This document shows positions 7,940 through 19,116 of a stretch of 64,000 nucleotides of DNA, piece by piece. The position numbers and the translations under genes are program-made. This DNA comes from Kaistia adipata DSM 17808. GTDB taxonomy: Bacteria; Pseudomonadota; Alphaproteobacteria; Rhizobiales; Kaistiaceae. The stretch's first letter is position 1, and the number at the start of each line of letters is the position of its first letter. The stretch covers positions 496,001-560,000 of the forward strand of contig NZ_AUHO01000007.1 in NCBI RefSeq assembly GCF_000423225.1. The letters run 5' to 3'. The notes below the pieces were generated by a model. That model made no database searches. It was not told where the DNA came from and saw only the letters and a program-made list of their open reading frames with translations.

Positions 7940-8643
7940 CCCACAATCTCGTCACCCTCGAAGGCGTCTCCAAGGCCTTCACCCTGCACCTGCGCGACGG
8001 ACTGAAGATCAGCGTCGTCGACAACGTCTCCTTTTCGGTCGCGCCCGGCGAATGCGTCGTGCTCGGTGGCCCGTCCGGCGCGGGCAAATCCTCCATCCTC
8101 AAGATGGTCTATGGCAACTACCGCTGTGACCACGGCCGCATCCTGGTGCGCGACGGCGACGAGTTCGTCGACGTCGCCACCGCCGAGCCGCGCCGCATCC
8201 TGGCGCTGCGCGGTTCGGTGATGGGCTATGTCAGCCAGTTCCTGCGCGTGATCCCGCGCGTCTCCGCGCTCGACATCGTCGCGGGTGCCGCGACGGACAG
8301 CGGCGTCGGCCGGGCCGAGGCGTGGGCGCGGGCCGAACGGCTGCTGACGCTCCTCAATGTGCCGGAGCGGCTCTGGAGCCTGCCGCCGGCGACCTTCTCC
8401 GGCGGCGAGCAGCAGCGCGTCAACATCGCCCGCGGCCTCGCCGCTGATCGCCCGGTGCTGCTCCTCGACGAGCCGACCGCCTCGCTCGACGCCGCCAACC
8501 GCGCCGTCGTCGTCCGGCTGATCGAGGAAAAGAAGCGGGCCGGTGCCGCCATCATCGGCATCTTCCACGACGAGGACGTCCGCGACCTCGTCGCCGACCG
8601 CATCGTCGACGTCACGGAATTCGCTGCCTCGAAGGCGGCCTGA
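7936..8643 (+). CDS. phnL: C-P lyase system ATP-binding protein PhnL
   Basis: A 235-residue ABC-type ATPase needed for the first step of phosphonate activation. It shows Walker A GPSGAGKSS, signature FSGGEQQRVNIARGL, Walker B LLLDEPTASLD and H-loop IFHDED. The length equals the family norm (~226-235). The ATG at 7936 overlaps the phnK stop. phnM follows after 17 nt. Confidence 0.92.
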   Translation: MTHNLVTLEGVSKAFTLHLRDGLKISVVDNVSFSVAPGECVVLGGPSGAGKSSILKMVYGNYRCDHGRILVRDGDEFVDVATAEPRRILALRGSVMGYVSQFLRVIPRVSALDIVAGAATDSGVGRAEAWARAERLLTLLNVPERLWSLPPATFSGGEQQRVNIARGLAADRPVLLLDEPTASLDAANRAVVVRLIEEKKRAGAAIIGIFHDEDVRDLVADRIVDVTEFAASKAA

Positions 8644-8660
8644 GAGCAATCGAGATCGAA

Positions 8661-9827
8661 ATGACCGAACCGACCGAATTCCTGATCGAGAACGCCAGCC
8701 TCGTCCTGCCCGACCGGGTGATCGAGTCCGGCTGGGTCGCCGTCGCCGATGGCAAGATCGCCGAGATCGGCGAAGGCGCGGCGCCCGAGCGCGGCATCGA
8801 TTTCCATGGCGACACGCTGGTGCCGGGCCTGGTCGAGCTGCATACCGACCACCTCGAGGCGCATTTCGCGCCGCGCCCGCATGTGCGCTGGCACGCGCTC
8901 TCCTCCGTGATGGCCTATGACGCGCAGATCGCGGCGGCCGGCATCACCACGGTGTTCGATTCGCTGCGCGCCGGCTCCGACGCCGATTCCGCCTCGATCG
9001 GCACCGACCTGGCGCTGCTCGCCGCGGCGATCGAGGAGGCGCGCGCGACCGGCCATCTCCGTGTCGAGCACAAGACGCATCTGCGTTGCGAGATCGCCTG
9101 CGACGACGTGCTGGAGCATGTCGAGGCCTATGCCGCGAAGTATCCGGTCCACATGATGTCGCTGATGGACCACACGCCGGGCCAGCGCCAGTTCAAGGAT
9201 CTCGAGACCTGGCGCCGCTACTACATGCGCAAGAAGCCGATGACCGACGCGGAGGCGAACAGCTTCATCGCCAACCGGCTCGAGTTGCACGCCAACAATG
9301 CCGGCCCGAACCGGCTTCGCCTCGTCGAGATCGCGGCCGAGACGGGCGCGGTGCTCGCGAGCCATGACGACGCCACGGCGGCGCATGCCGCCGAAGCCGT
9401 CGGCAATGGCGTCGGCCTCGCCGAGTTCCCGACCACCATGGAAGCGGCGCTGGCGCTCAACGAAGCCGGCATCCGCGTCATGATGGGCGGCCCGAATGTC
9501 GTGCGTGGCGGCTCGCATTCCGGAAATGTCGCAGCCGAAGAGCTCGCACGCGCCGGCGTTCTGGATATTCTGTCGTCGGATTACGTGCCTGCGAGTCTCC
9601 TGATGTCCGCCTTCGAACTGCCCCGCCGGATTCCCGGCATCGACCTCGCCGCCGCCATTCGCACGGTGACGCTGACGCCTGCGCAGGCGACGGGACTCGC
9701 CGATCGCGGCGCGATCGAGACGGGCCTCAGGGCCGATCTCGTCCGCGTCCATGTCAGCGGCGCGGCGAGCGAAAGCCCGACGCCGATCGTGCGCCAGGTC
9801 TGGCGCGAGGGCAGGCGGGTTTCGTGA
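8661..9827 (+). CDS. phnM: Alpha-D-ribose 1-methylphosphonate 5-triphosphate diphosphatase PhnM
   Basis: A 388-residue amidohydrolase-superfamily enzyme that removes pyrophosphate from the ribose triphosphonate intermediate to give the PhnJ substrate. The metal-binding start motif is ELHTDHLEAHF (near residue 58). Other family marks are 'HKTHLRCEI', 'LMDHTPGQRQF' and the late 'GGPNVVRGGSHSGN'. The length agrees with known PhnM (~378). ATG at 8661. Confidence 0.93.
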   Translation: MTEPTEFLIENASLVLPDRVIESGWVAVADGKIAEIGEGAAPERGIDFHGDTLVPGLVELHTDHLEAHFAPRPHVRWHALSSVMAYDAQIAAAGITTVFDSLRAGSDADSASIGTDLALLAAAIEEARATGHLRVEHKTHLRCEIACDDVLEHVEAYAAKYPVHMMSLMDHTPGQRQFKDLETWRRYYMRKKPMTDAEANSFIANRLELHANNAGPNRLRLVEIAAETGAVLASHDDATAAHAAEAVGNGVGLAEFPTTMEAALALNEAGIRVMMGGPNVVRGGSHSGNVAAEELARAGVLDILSSDYVPASLLMSAFELPRRIPGIDLAAAIRTVTLTPAQATGLADRGAIETGLRADLVRVHVSGAASESPTPIVRQVWREGRRVS

Positions 9828-9834
9828 GGACGGC

Positions 9835-10386
9835 ATGAACACGGGAGTCCTGGTCGCGATCGTCGGCCCGAGCGGGGTCGGCAAGGACACGCTGATCGGC
9901 CATGCCAAGGCGCAACTGGCGGAGGAGGACGGCTTCGTCTTCGTCCGCCGGCTCGTCACGCGCGGCGAGAACGCCTTCGAAGATCACGACACACTGGACG
10001 AGGCGGCCTTTACCGAGGGCGTCGCGAGCGGCCGCTTCCCTGTGTCCTGGCGCGCGCATGGCCTCGGCTATGCGCTTCCCGCCGCGACGGTCGAGGCGAT
10101 CGCGGCCGGCGCCGTCGTCATCTGCAATTTTTCGCGCGGCGCCCTAGTGGCGGCGCGGGAGCGTTTTCCGGCGGTGCGGGTCGTGGCGATCTCCGCGCCG
10201 GACGCGATCCTCGCGGCCCGGCTGATCGCGCGCGGCCGCGAGACGGAAGCGGGCGTCGCCGCCCGCCTGGCGCGCGAGGCGATCTGCGCCCGCGAGATCG
10301 ATCCCGATCTCACCATCGTCAACGACCGCCCGATCGAGCAGTCGGGCGGCGAGCTGGTGGCCTTTCTCCGGAGCCTGCGGGGCTGA
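9835..10386 (+). CDS. phnN: Ribose 1,5-bisphosphate phosphokinase PhnN
   Basis: A 183-residue P-loop kinase of the guanylate-kinase fold. The Walker A is GPSGVGKDT (residues 11-19), followed by 'FVFVRRLVTRG' and 'PVSWRAHGLGYALP', both typical of PhnN. It converts ribose 1,5-bisphosphate released by the pathway to PRPP. It begins 8 nt after phnM and is the last gene of the phn operon. No phnP is seen in the window. Confidence 0.92.
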   Translation: MNTGVLVAIVGPSGVGKDTLIGHAKAQLAEEDGFVFVRRLVTRGENAFEDHDTLDEAAFTEGVASGRFPVSWRAHGLGYALPAATVEAIAAGAVVICNFSRGALVAARERFPAVRVVAISAPDAILAARLIARGRETEAGVAARLAREAICAREIDPDLTIVNDRPIEQSGGELVAFLRSLRG

Positions 10387-10423
10387 GGGGCGGGCCCCCT
10401 ACCGTCATCCCACTCGGCCATCA

Positions 10424-10641
10424 TCCTGAGTGTCTGGCCCGTAATTGGACAAGGCCCGCCACGCCGCCTTCCCTTCACCTCTCCCTGAGGGAGAGGTCGG
10501 AGCGAAGCTCCGGGTGAGGGGGTAGGAAACCACCCGGAGAGGCCGCAAACCCTCACCCGCCGGCCTTCGGCCGTCGACCTCTCCCTCAGGGAGAGGTGAA
10601 AGTAGAGTGTCCCCTGCATTTCGGGCCAGACACTGAGGTGC
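10424..10641. repeat. Nested palindromic repeats downstream of phnN
   Basis: An outer pair of inverted arms (GTGTCTGGCCCG near 10430 and CGGGCCAGACAC near 10622) encloses a second element, 10474-10600. The inner element starts and ends with the CACCTCTCCCT-AGGGAGAGGTG palindrome and has inner arms CGGGTGAGGG/CCCTCACCCG. One palindromic element apparently inserted into another. The 500-nt gap 10387-10886 holds no gene that I can support. Confidence 0.75.
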
Positions 10642-10759
10642 CCGGCGAAGCCGGGCCTCGAAGAGGATCCAGGGAATGCCCCGGATGGTTGCGGTAGGGA
10701 TTGGCCAAGGTGCTCCGCTGGATCCTCCTTCGAGGCTTCGCTCACGCGAAGCACCTCAG
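10633..10759. repeat. Second-family palindromic repeat
   Basis: Inverted arms, CTGAGGTGC...CCTCGAAGAGGATCCAG on the left and CTGGATCCTCCTTCGAGG...GCACCTCAG on the right, flank a ~30-nt spacer. It abuts the nested element to its left. The same family (CCTCAGGATG / TTCGAGACG arms) is seen at 22413-22592 and 34861-34978. Confidence 0.7.
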
Positions 10760-10886
10760 GATGATGGTGGAGTGGTCGATGGGCCTGGAGGGCCCAGAGG
10801 CTTGGACAGCAGCCGACCGCCATTGGAAGCATCAATCCTCGCCCGGTTCCGAGTTGGAATGACGGGGCTGGAAGGCAGATCGTTCC

Positions 10887-11519
10887 CTAGAACCGCCGCG
10901 CCATGGTGAGGCTGCCGGCCGGCAGTTCCTCCGAGATCACCGGGGCGAAGCCGAGCTTCTCGTAGAAGGCGATCGCCCTGGCGTTCTCCGGGTGCACGTC
11001 GAGATGCATGCCCGGCGAGCCCGCCGCGGCGAGCGCGTCCATCAGATGCCGGAAGCCGCGCTTGCCCCAGCCCTGGCCGCGCGCCTCGGCCAGGAAGTCG
11101 ATATGGCCGTGCGAGGGAAAGGCGTGCAGCGCCTGCGGAAAGGGATAGGCCGGCCGGTGGATCCGGCTGCGCACCCAGTCGCTGCCCGTCCAGCGGCTCT
11201 CGTCCGCGCCCGGATCGGGGATCCGCCGCCGCAGCGATGACAGCCAGTCGCGCTCCATCCTCGCGTAGAAGTCGGGCGTGTCGAGCACGCCCATGACGTA
11301 GCCGGCGACGCCGTTCGGGCCGTCGAGCACGAAGGCGAAGCGCGGCTCGAGCACCAGATAGGGGCCGATGAACATGTGGCCGAGTGCGTCGGGGTCGTCC
11401 TCGCGCGCCGTGGCGTCCTTTCCGGCGTCTCCCGTGCGCAGGCAGACGCGGTAGACGGCCGGCATGTCGGCGAGGTCGGCCTGGCGCAGCCGGAATTCGC
11501 CCTCGGTCGGAAGGGGCAT
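10887..11519 (-). CDS. GNAT-family N-acetyltransferase
   Basis: A 210-residue single-domain GNAT enzyme. It has an N-terminal RLRQADLADMPAVYRVC strand-helix, an acetyl-CoA loop in EARGQGWGKRGFRHL, a D/H-rich strand 'HLDVHPENARAIAFYEKLGF' (HPENARAIAFYEKLGF in part), and a C-terminal MARRF. Its length and internal layout resemble eukaryote-like O-GlcNAcase-associated or general GNATs, but the substrate is unknown. It stands alone on the minus strand, 61 nt downstream of the SDR gene, which may share its transcript. Confidence 0.75.
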   Translation of the reverse strand: MPLPTEGEFRLRQADLADMPAVYRVCLRTGDAGKDATAREDDPDALGHMFIGPYLVLEPRFAFVLDGPNGVAGYVMGVLDTPDFYARMERDWLSSLRRRIPDPGADESRWTGSDWVRSRIHRPAYPFPQALHAFPSHGHIDFLAEARGQGWGKRGFRHLMDALAAAGSPGMHLDVHPENARAIAFYEKLGFAPVISEELPAGSLTMARRF

Positions 11520-11580
11520 GGGTCATCCTTGACGTGGAAGGCGCCCGCCCCGGAAGCGGGCGCGGGCGCCGAAGGGAGGT

Positions 11581-12324
11581 TCAGGCGAGGGTGCGGCCGC
11601 CATTCACCGCGAAGGTCTGGCCGGTGATGAAGTCGGCCGCCGGCGAGGCGAGGAAGGCGACGGTGCCGGCGACGTCCTCCGGCGTGCCCTGGTGGCCGAG
11701 CGGCACCAGGCGGCGATAATCCTCCAGCTCGTCCGCCGACGTGTCGGCATGGCGTTCGACCGGGATGAACCCCGGTTCCACGAGGTTGACGGTGATGCCC
11801 TCGGGGCCGAGTTCGCGCGCCCAGGAGCGCGTCAGGCCGACCATGGCGGCCTTGGCGGCGACATAGTGGCCGAAGTTCGGGTTGCCCATGTTGACCACTT
11901 CCGAGCCGATATTGATGACCCGGCCGGCATGGCGGCTGCGCCAGTCGGGCAGCACGGCCTGCAGGATCAGCAGCGGCGCCTTCACGAAGAAGCGCAGTTG
12001 GTCGAGATGGTCGTCCCAGCTCTGCTCCTCGATCGGGATCAGCGGCTGCGGGCCGGTGGCGTTGTTGACGATCACGTCGACGGGGCCGAGCTGGCGGCTG
12101 ATCTCGCTGATGCCGTGGCGGACGCTGGCCTTGTCGGTGACGTCGAACTTGAAGGCGGCGGCCTGGCCGCCCGCGCTGGTGATGGCGTCGACGACGCTGC
12201 CGGCGCCGCGATCGTCATGCGCGAAATTGACGGCGACGGACCAGCCAGCGGCGCCCAGCCCCTTGGCGATCGCCGCGCCCAGTCCACGCGAAGCACCGGT
12301 GACGAGTGCAATTCCCACGGTCAT
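11581..12324 (-). CDS. SDR-family oxidoreductase (3-oxoacyl-reductase type)
   Basis: A 247-residue classical short-chain dehydrogenase. The cofactor motif is TGASRGLG (residues ~9-16), NNATG stabilises the core, the catalytic Ser lies in INIGSEVV, and the YxxxK pair is YVAAK. The C-terminal 'ADFITGQTFAVNGGRTLA' is usual for FabG-like enzymes. The acidic-basic pattern after the Rossmann start does not settle NADP(H) versus NAD(H). There is no pathway context beyond the adjacent acetyltransferase, so the substrate is unknown. Confidence 0.8.
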   Translation of the reverse strand: MTVGIALVTGASRGLGAAIAKGLGAAGWSVAVNFAHDDRGAGSVVDAITSAGGQAAAFKFDVTDKASVRHGISEISRQLGPVDVIVNNATGPQPLIPIEEQSWDDHLDQLRFFVKAPLLILQAVLPDWRSRHAGRVINIGSEVVNMGNPNFGHYVAAKAAMVGLTRSWARELGPEGITVNLVEPGFIPVERHADTSADELEDYRRLVPLGHQGTPEDVAGTVAFLASPAADFITGQTFAVNGGRTLA

Positions 12325-12404
12325 CCTCCCGAAATGACGCCCGTCTGGTGCGGGCTGTCATGATCGAAGCACAGCGGGCCGGCCTTGTCTTCCGACTTCT
12401 GCGG

Positions 12405-13348
12405 TCAGGCCGTGCTCGAAAGCGGACGGGCGTCCTCGACGACCACCTGGAAGGTCCGGCCGGAGACGCTGTTCCGGCCGGCGGCCTTGGCCTTGTAGAG
12501 CTCGGCGTCGGCGGCCTTCACCCAGGCCTCCGGCGTGGCGCCCGGCACGCAGGCCGCGGTGGCGACGCCGATCGAGACCGAGACGGTGGCCGCCACGTCG
12601 GAGCCGGAATGGGGGATGTTCAGCGCCTCGACGCGCTCGCGGATGCCGTGCGCGATGTCCATGGCGCGGTCGTGTTCCGTCTCCGGCAGCACGCAGGCGA
12701 ACTCCTCGCCGCCATAGCGGATGGTCAGGTCGCTGGCGTGATGCACGGCCCGGTTCAGCGCCGCGGCGACCATCGTCAGGCAGCGGTCGCCGGCGGTGTG
12801 GCCGTAGAGATCGTTGAAGCGCTTGAAGAAGTCGATGTCGAGGATGATCACCGAGAGCGTGCCGCTGGTGAGCGCGAGGCGGGCCGTCTCGATGTTGAGC
12901 GCCTGTTCGAGGCGGCGGCGGTTGCCGAGGCCGGTCAGCGCGTCGGTGACCGCCAGCTTGGCGAGGTCGTCGCGCATCCGCTTCATCTCGAGATGGTTGC
13001 GCACGCGGGCGCGGACCACGACGGGCGAGATCGGCTTGGCGATGTAGTCGATGGCGCCGAGCTCGAGGCCCTTGACCTCGGCCTCCTGGTCGCCGAGCGC
13101 CGTGGTGAAGATCACCGGCACGTCGGCGAGCAGCGGGTCGCCCTTGAGGCTGGTGCAGACCTCGTAGCCGTCCGTGCCCGGCATCAGCACGTCGAGCAGG
13201 ATCAGGTCGGGCAGGGCGGCGCGGGCGGTGGCGATGGCCTCGTCGCCCGAGGTGGCGAAGTAGATGTCGTGATCCTCCTCGAGCACGGCGCTGAGGATCT
13301 CGATGTTGCTGACTTCGTCATCGACGATCAGGATCGATGGCCGCTTGT

Positions 13349-13352
<4 letters not shown>
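12405..13352 (-). CDS. PleD-like response regulator with GGDEF domain (diguanylate cyclase)
   Basis: A 315-residue REC-GGDEF protein. The receiver domain (1-125) has the acidic pair DD, phosphoacceptor Asp in [10 protein letters not shown] and KP in IAKPIS. The cyclase domain (~140-300) has [12 protein letters not shown]-like '[16 protein letters not shown]' and the active site RYGGEEF. The expected product-inhibition motif RxxD reads HASD, so the Arg is missing. The start codon is TTG overlapping the TGA of the upstream kinase (TTGA), which implies translational coupling and functional pairing with it. Confidence 0.9.
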
Positions 13353-16183
<2,831 letters not shown>

Positions 16184-16219
16184 GAAACGATCCTTGAATA
16201 GCGGATGTGGCGACGAGGC

Positions 16220-16600
16220 TCAGGCTGGCAGGCAACTGCGCAGCTTGACGGCATCGAGCACCAGCCAGGCCCCCGCCTGGTAAAGAGTTGAGACGAAACC
16301 GGGATCGTCCGAGCGGGCGATGATGATGTTCGGAAGGCCGGCGGTGGCGACGAGGCTGCCGCCCGACCGCGCCACGATTCCGGCCACTTCGGCTGCGCCA
16401 GCCCAGGGCGGCGCGACCACGGCGACCTCTTTCGACTGGGCGTCGGCGGCCATCGACGCGACGAAGATCGCCACGACGCTGAAGACGAGCAAAAGCCCGG
16501 CTGGGACAAAGTCCCGCCAGCTTCCGTGCTCCGTCGGTGAATGGATGGCGCTGCCCGAAATTCCGTGCCCCCTGCGACTGTCTTGCCGCCCGAATCGCAT
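16220..16600 (-). CDS. Small single-pass membrane protein upstream of the hybrid kinase
   Basis: A 126-residue protein that I do not recognise. It has a short polar N-terminus, one hydrophobic segment (FVPAGLLLVFSVVAIFVAS, ~residues 31-49), and an Ala/Val-rich region with VVAPPW and IIIARSDDPGFVSTLYQAGAW that is probably periplasmic. The last gene before the kinase, 36 nt upstream, it is probably co-transcribed and may work with the kinase as a sensor accessory. The ATG at 16600 is chosen; a TTG at 16627 would add nine residues. The family and role are unknown. Confidence 0.6.
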   Translation of the reverse strand: MRFGRQDSRRGHGISGSAIHSPTEHGSWRDFVPAGLLLVFSVVAIFVASMAADAQSKEVAVVAPPWAGAAEVAGIVARSGGSLVATAGLPNIIIARSDDPGFVSTLYQAGAWLVLDAVKLRSCLPA

Positions 16601-16735
16601 CAAAGCCGGTTCATGGGGCGTTATCAAGCGTCGTGGGGTCGCGTCCGTAGCGGCAGGGCGATCCGCCGTTCCGGAGTGCCGCGGATCGGAGGCGAGCGCG
16701 GCGGGAGGGAGCCGGTCTGGGCGGGCCGGCTTGCC

Positions 16736-17065
16736 TCAGTCGAGGTGGAAGACTTCCTCCATCGCCGACCACCATTCGCCCGGCCCGGCCGAGGCGAGCG
16801 GCTGCTGGCACGGGTCGGTCTGGCCGAGCCAGGCCCGGATCGCGGGCTCGCCGTCGAGGCGCCTGGCGTCCGCCGTCCAGTCGGCGCCGTGATACTCCCA
16901 GTAGCCGAAGAGCAGATTCTCCGGCTCGCGCAGGTAGATCGAGTAGTTCCTGACGCCGCAGGCCGAGAGCAGCGCATTGACCTCGGCCGAGCCGGTGGCG
17001 TGCAGCCGCCTGTATTCGGCGATCGCCTCCGGCTTGACGCCGATCACCATGCCCATGCGCTGCAT
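16736..17065 (-). CDS. rhaM: L-rhamnose mutarotase family protein
   Basis: A 109-residue dimeric alpha-beta-barrel family member. It matches the RhaM pattern: 'QRMGMVIGVKPEAIAEYRRLH' at the start (VKPEAIAEYRRLH in part), 'GVRNYSIYLREPENLLFGYWEY' (NYSIYLREPENLLFGYWEY in part), and 'EWWSAMEEVFHLD' at the end. Family members interconvert the anomers of L-rhamnose, although relatives (RhaU) act on other 6-deoxy sugars. It starts 5 nt after the permease gene, at the end of an ABC-importer transcript, so the transported sugar is probably L-rhamnose or a related 6-deoxyhexose. Confidence 0.85.
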   Translation of the reverse strand: MQRMGMVIGVKPEAIAEYRRLHATGSAEVNALLSACGVRNYSIYLREPENLLFGYWEYHGADWTADARRLDGEPAIRAWLGQTDPCQQPLASAGPGEWWSAMEEVFHLD

Positions 17066-17070
17066 TTTCG

Positions 17071-17904
17071 TTACCCCTTCACCGCGCCGACGGCGATGCC
17101 GTTGACGATCTGGCGCTGGAAGATGACGTAGATGATGACGATCGGGGCGGCGGCGAGGCAGATGCCGGCGGCGAGCAGCGGCACGTTGGTGGTGTATTCG
17201 CCGCGCAGCGCCGCGATGCCGACCATCAGGGTGCGCTGGTCCTGCAGCACGAGCAGCGAGATCAGCACGTCGTTCCAGCAATAGAGCGTGTTGAGGATGC
17301 CGAGCGTCACCAGGGCCGGCTTTCCCATCGGCAGCATGATGTGCCACCAGACCCGCAGCAGATTGGCACCGTCGATCTGCGCCGCCTCGAACAGCTCGCG
17401 CGGCAGGCGGGCATAGAAGGCGGTCATCAGATAGACGCTGAACGGCAGGAAGAACGCCGTATAGGCGATGATCAGGCCGGGCCGGCTGTCGATCAGGTTC
17501 AAGCCGATCATGGTGCGGTAGAACGGCACCAGCACGACCTGCACCGGGATCATCAGCGACACCAGGATGGTGATGAAGATGATCTTGCGGCCGCGGAAGC
17601 GGAGGATGGCGAGGGCGAAGCCGGCCATCGAGGCGACGACGAGCAGCACCAGCACGGCGCCGACCGTGACGACGACCGAATTGGTGAAATATTCCGACAG
17701 GCGCGACTCGTTCCAGGCCTGGGAGAAATTGACGAAGGTCGGGTCGGTCGTCAGGCCGAAGCGGTCGAGCACATAGCCTTTTCGCGTTTTCAGCGCCGCG
17801 TTGATGGCGAAGAAGACCGGATAGACGGCCGACAGCGCCAGCAGCGCCATCGGGACCGAGATCACCCAGAGGATGCGCTTCTCGCGGGTTTTGACTTCTG
17901 CCAT
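17071..17904 (-). CDS. Carbohydrate ABC transporter permease (MalG/UgpE type)
   Basis: A 277-residue inner-membrane permease with six hydrophobic segments, the first at about residues 13-33. The EAA loop near residue 190 reads EAAQIDGANLLRVWWHIMLP, the ATPase contact of CUT1 importers. It lies 7 nt after the MalF-type partner and 5 nt before the mutarotase gene. No ATPase gene is in this cluster, so a shared MsmX/UgpC-like ATPase may serve it. Confidence 0.88.
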   Translation of the reverse strand: MAEVKTREKRILWVISVPMALLALSAVYPVFFAINAALKTRKGYVLDRFGLTTDPTFVNFSQAWNESRLSEYFTNSVVVTVGAVLVLLVVASMAGFALAILRFRGRKIIFITILVSLMIPVQVVLVPFYRTMIGLNLIDSRPGLIIAYTAFFLPFSVYLMTAFYARLPRELFEAAQIDGANLLRVWWHIMLPMGKPALVTLGILNTLYCWNDVLISLLVLQDQRTLMVGIAALRGEYTTNVPLLAAGICLAAAPIVIIYVIFQRQIVNGIAVGAVKG

Positions 17905-17911
17905 GGCGCCC

Positions 17912-18844
17912 TCAGATGTCGGCGTTGCGGGACATGATGCGGATCTGGATGGCGGCGAGGCCTGCCATCATCAGGAACAGCACCATGGAGATCGCGCTGG
18001 CATAGCCGGGGCGGTTCATCTTGCCCTGCTCGAGCCAGATCAGGAATTCCGGCAGGATGGTCGAGGTGCCGGGGCCGCCGGCGGTCAGCACGTAGATCAG
18101 GCCGAACATCGAGGTCAGCATGCCGATCGTCGTCACAACGGCGGCGAATTCGATGATCGGTCGGATCGACGGGATGACGATGTACCACCAGGTCTGGGTC
18201 AGCTTGGCGCCGTCGAGCTTGGCCGCTTCCAGCATGTCGGAGGGGACGGTCGAGAGCCCGGCGAGGAAGATCAGCAGGCTCATGCCGAAGGTCGACCAGA
18301 GTTGAACGGCGATCAGGCTGGCGAGCGCGGTCGACGAATTGCCGAGCCAGTCGACGGCCGAGAAGCCGAGCGCCTTCAGGAACAGGTTGAACGAGCCGTC
18401 ATAGCGCAGCAGCACGTTGAAGATGGCGCCGACGATGACCGAGGAGAGCACGGCCGGGAAGAAATAGACGGCGCGGTAGAGCTTGCCGCCTGGCACGCCC
18501 TGGTGGATCAGGATGGCGAGCACCAGTGGCAGGCCGATCCAGATCGGCAGCGTCGCCAGCAGGATCAGCATGTTGATCAGGCTGTCGAGGAAGACCGGGT
18601 CGTGCGCGATGCCGATGTAGTTGTCGAGGCCGACGAAGCGCGGCGCCGACATGCCGTCATAGTCGGTGAACGAGTAGCCGAGGCCCCAGATCAGCGGCAC
18701 GATGCGGAAGACGACGACCAGCGCCAGCGCCGGCAGCACGAACAGATAGGCGAAGCGCTCGACGCTGCGGCTGCCGGGATCGGCATGCGCGGCGGCAGTC
18801 GCCTTGCGGCGCTTCGTGGCCGTTGCGGGCAGGGTCTCGGTCAT
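17912..18844 (-). CDS. Carbohydrate ABC transporter permease (MalF/UgpA type)
   Basis: A 310-residue CUT1 permease. The basic N-terminus (TKRRKATAAAH) is followed by six membrane segments, and the EAA loop is EAAKLDGAKLTQTWWYIVIP near residue 225. The ATG at 18844 (MTETLPAT) has AGAGG about 9 nt upstream; the longest frame, to 18886, would add 14 residues before it. It forms a heterodimer with the following permease. Confidence 0.87.
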   Translation of the reverse strand: MTETLPATATKRRKATAAAHADPGSRSVERFAYLFVLPALALVVVFRIVPLIWGLGYSFTDYDGMSAPRFVGLDNYIGIAHDPVFLDSLINMLILLATLPIWIGLPLVLAILIHQGVPGGKLYRAVYFFPAVLSSVIVGAIFNVLLRYDGSFNLFLKALGFSAVDWLGNSSTALASLIAVQLWSTFGMSLLIFLAGLSTVPSDMLEAAKLDGAKLTQTWWYIVIPSIRPIIEFAAVVTTIGMLTSMFGLIYVLTAGGPGTSTILPEFLIWLEQGKMNRPGYASAISMVLFLMMAGLAAIQIRIMSRNADI

Positions 18845-18963
18845 GCGGGGCCTCTGGCTCAGAATGGAGGAGTTCCGCTTCATCAAGAGGAGCGGCGGGC
18901 ATCCGGATTGGGAAATGAGCGCCGCCGCAGGCGACGCTCGATGCTGAGGTGGGGGAGGGCATG

Positions 18964-19091
18964 CCTTACCTCGCCCTGAGGGAGAGGTCGGACCGCAGGT
19001 CCGGGTGAGGGTTTACGGCCTCTCCGGATGGTTCCCTAAACCCTCACCCGCCGGCCTCCGGCCGCTTACCTCTCCCTCAGGGAGAGGTAAG
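18964..19091. repeat. Palindromic intergenic repeat between SBP and permease genes
   Basis: This is a full-length copy of the CTCTCCCT/AGGGAGAG family, ~128 nt, with outer CTTACCTC.../...GAGGTAAG arms and inner CGGGTGAGGG/CCCTCACCCG arms. It sits in the transcript between the binding-protein stop (19117) and the permease start (18844). It could act as a processing or stability element that lowers permease expression. Confidence 0.8.
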
Positions 19092-19116
19092 CGGCGCCGG
19101 GCAGGAAGCTTGCGCC

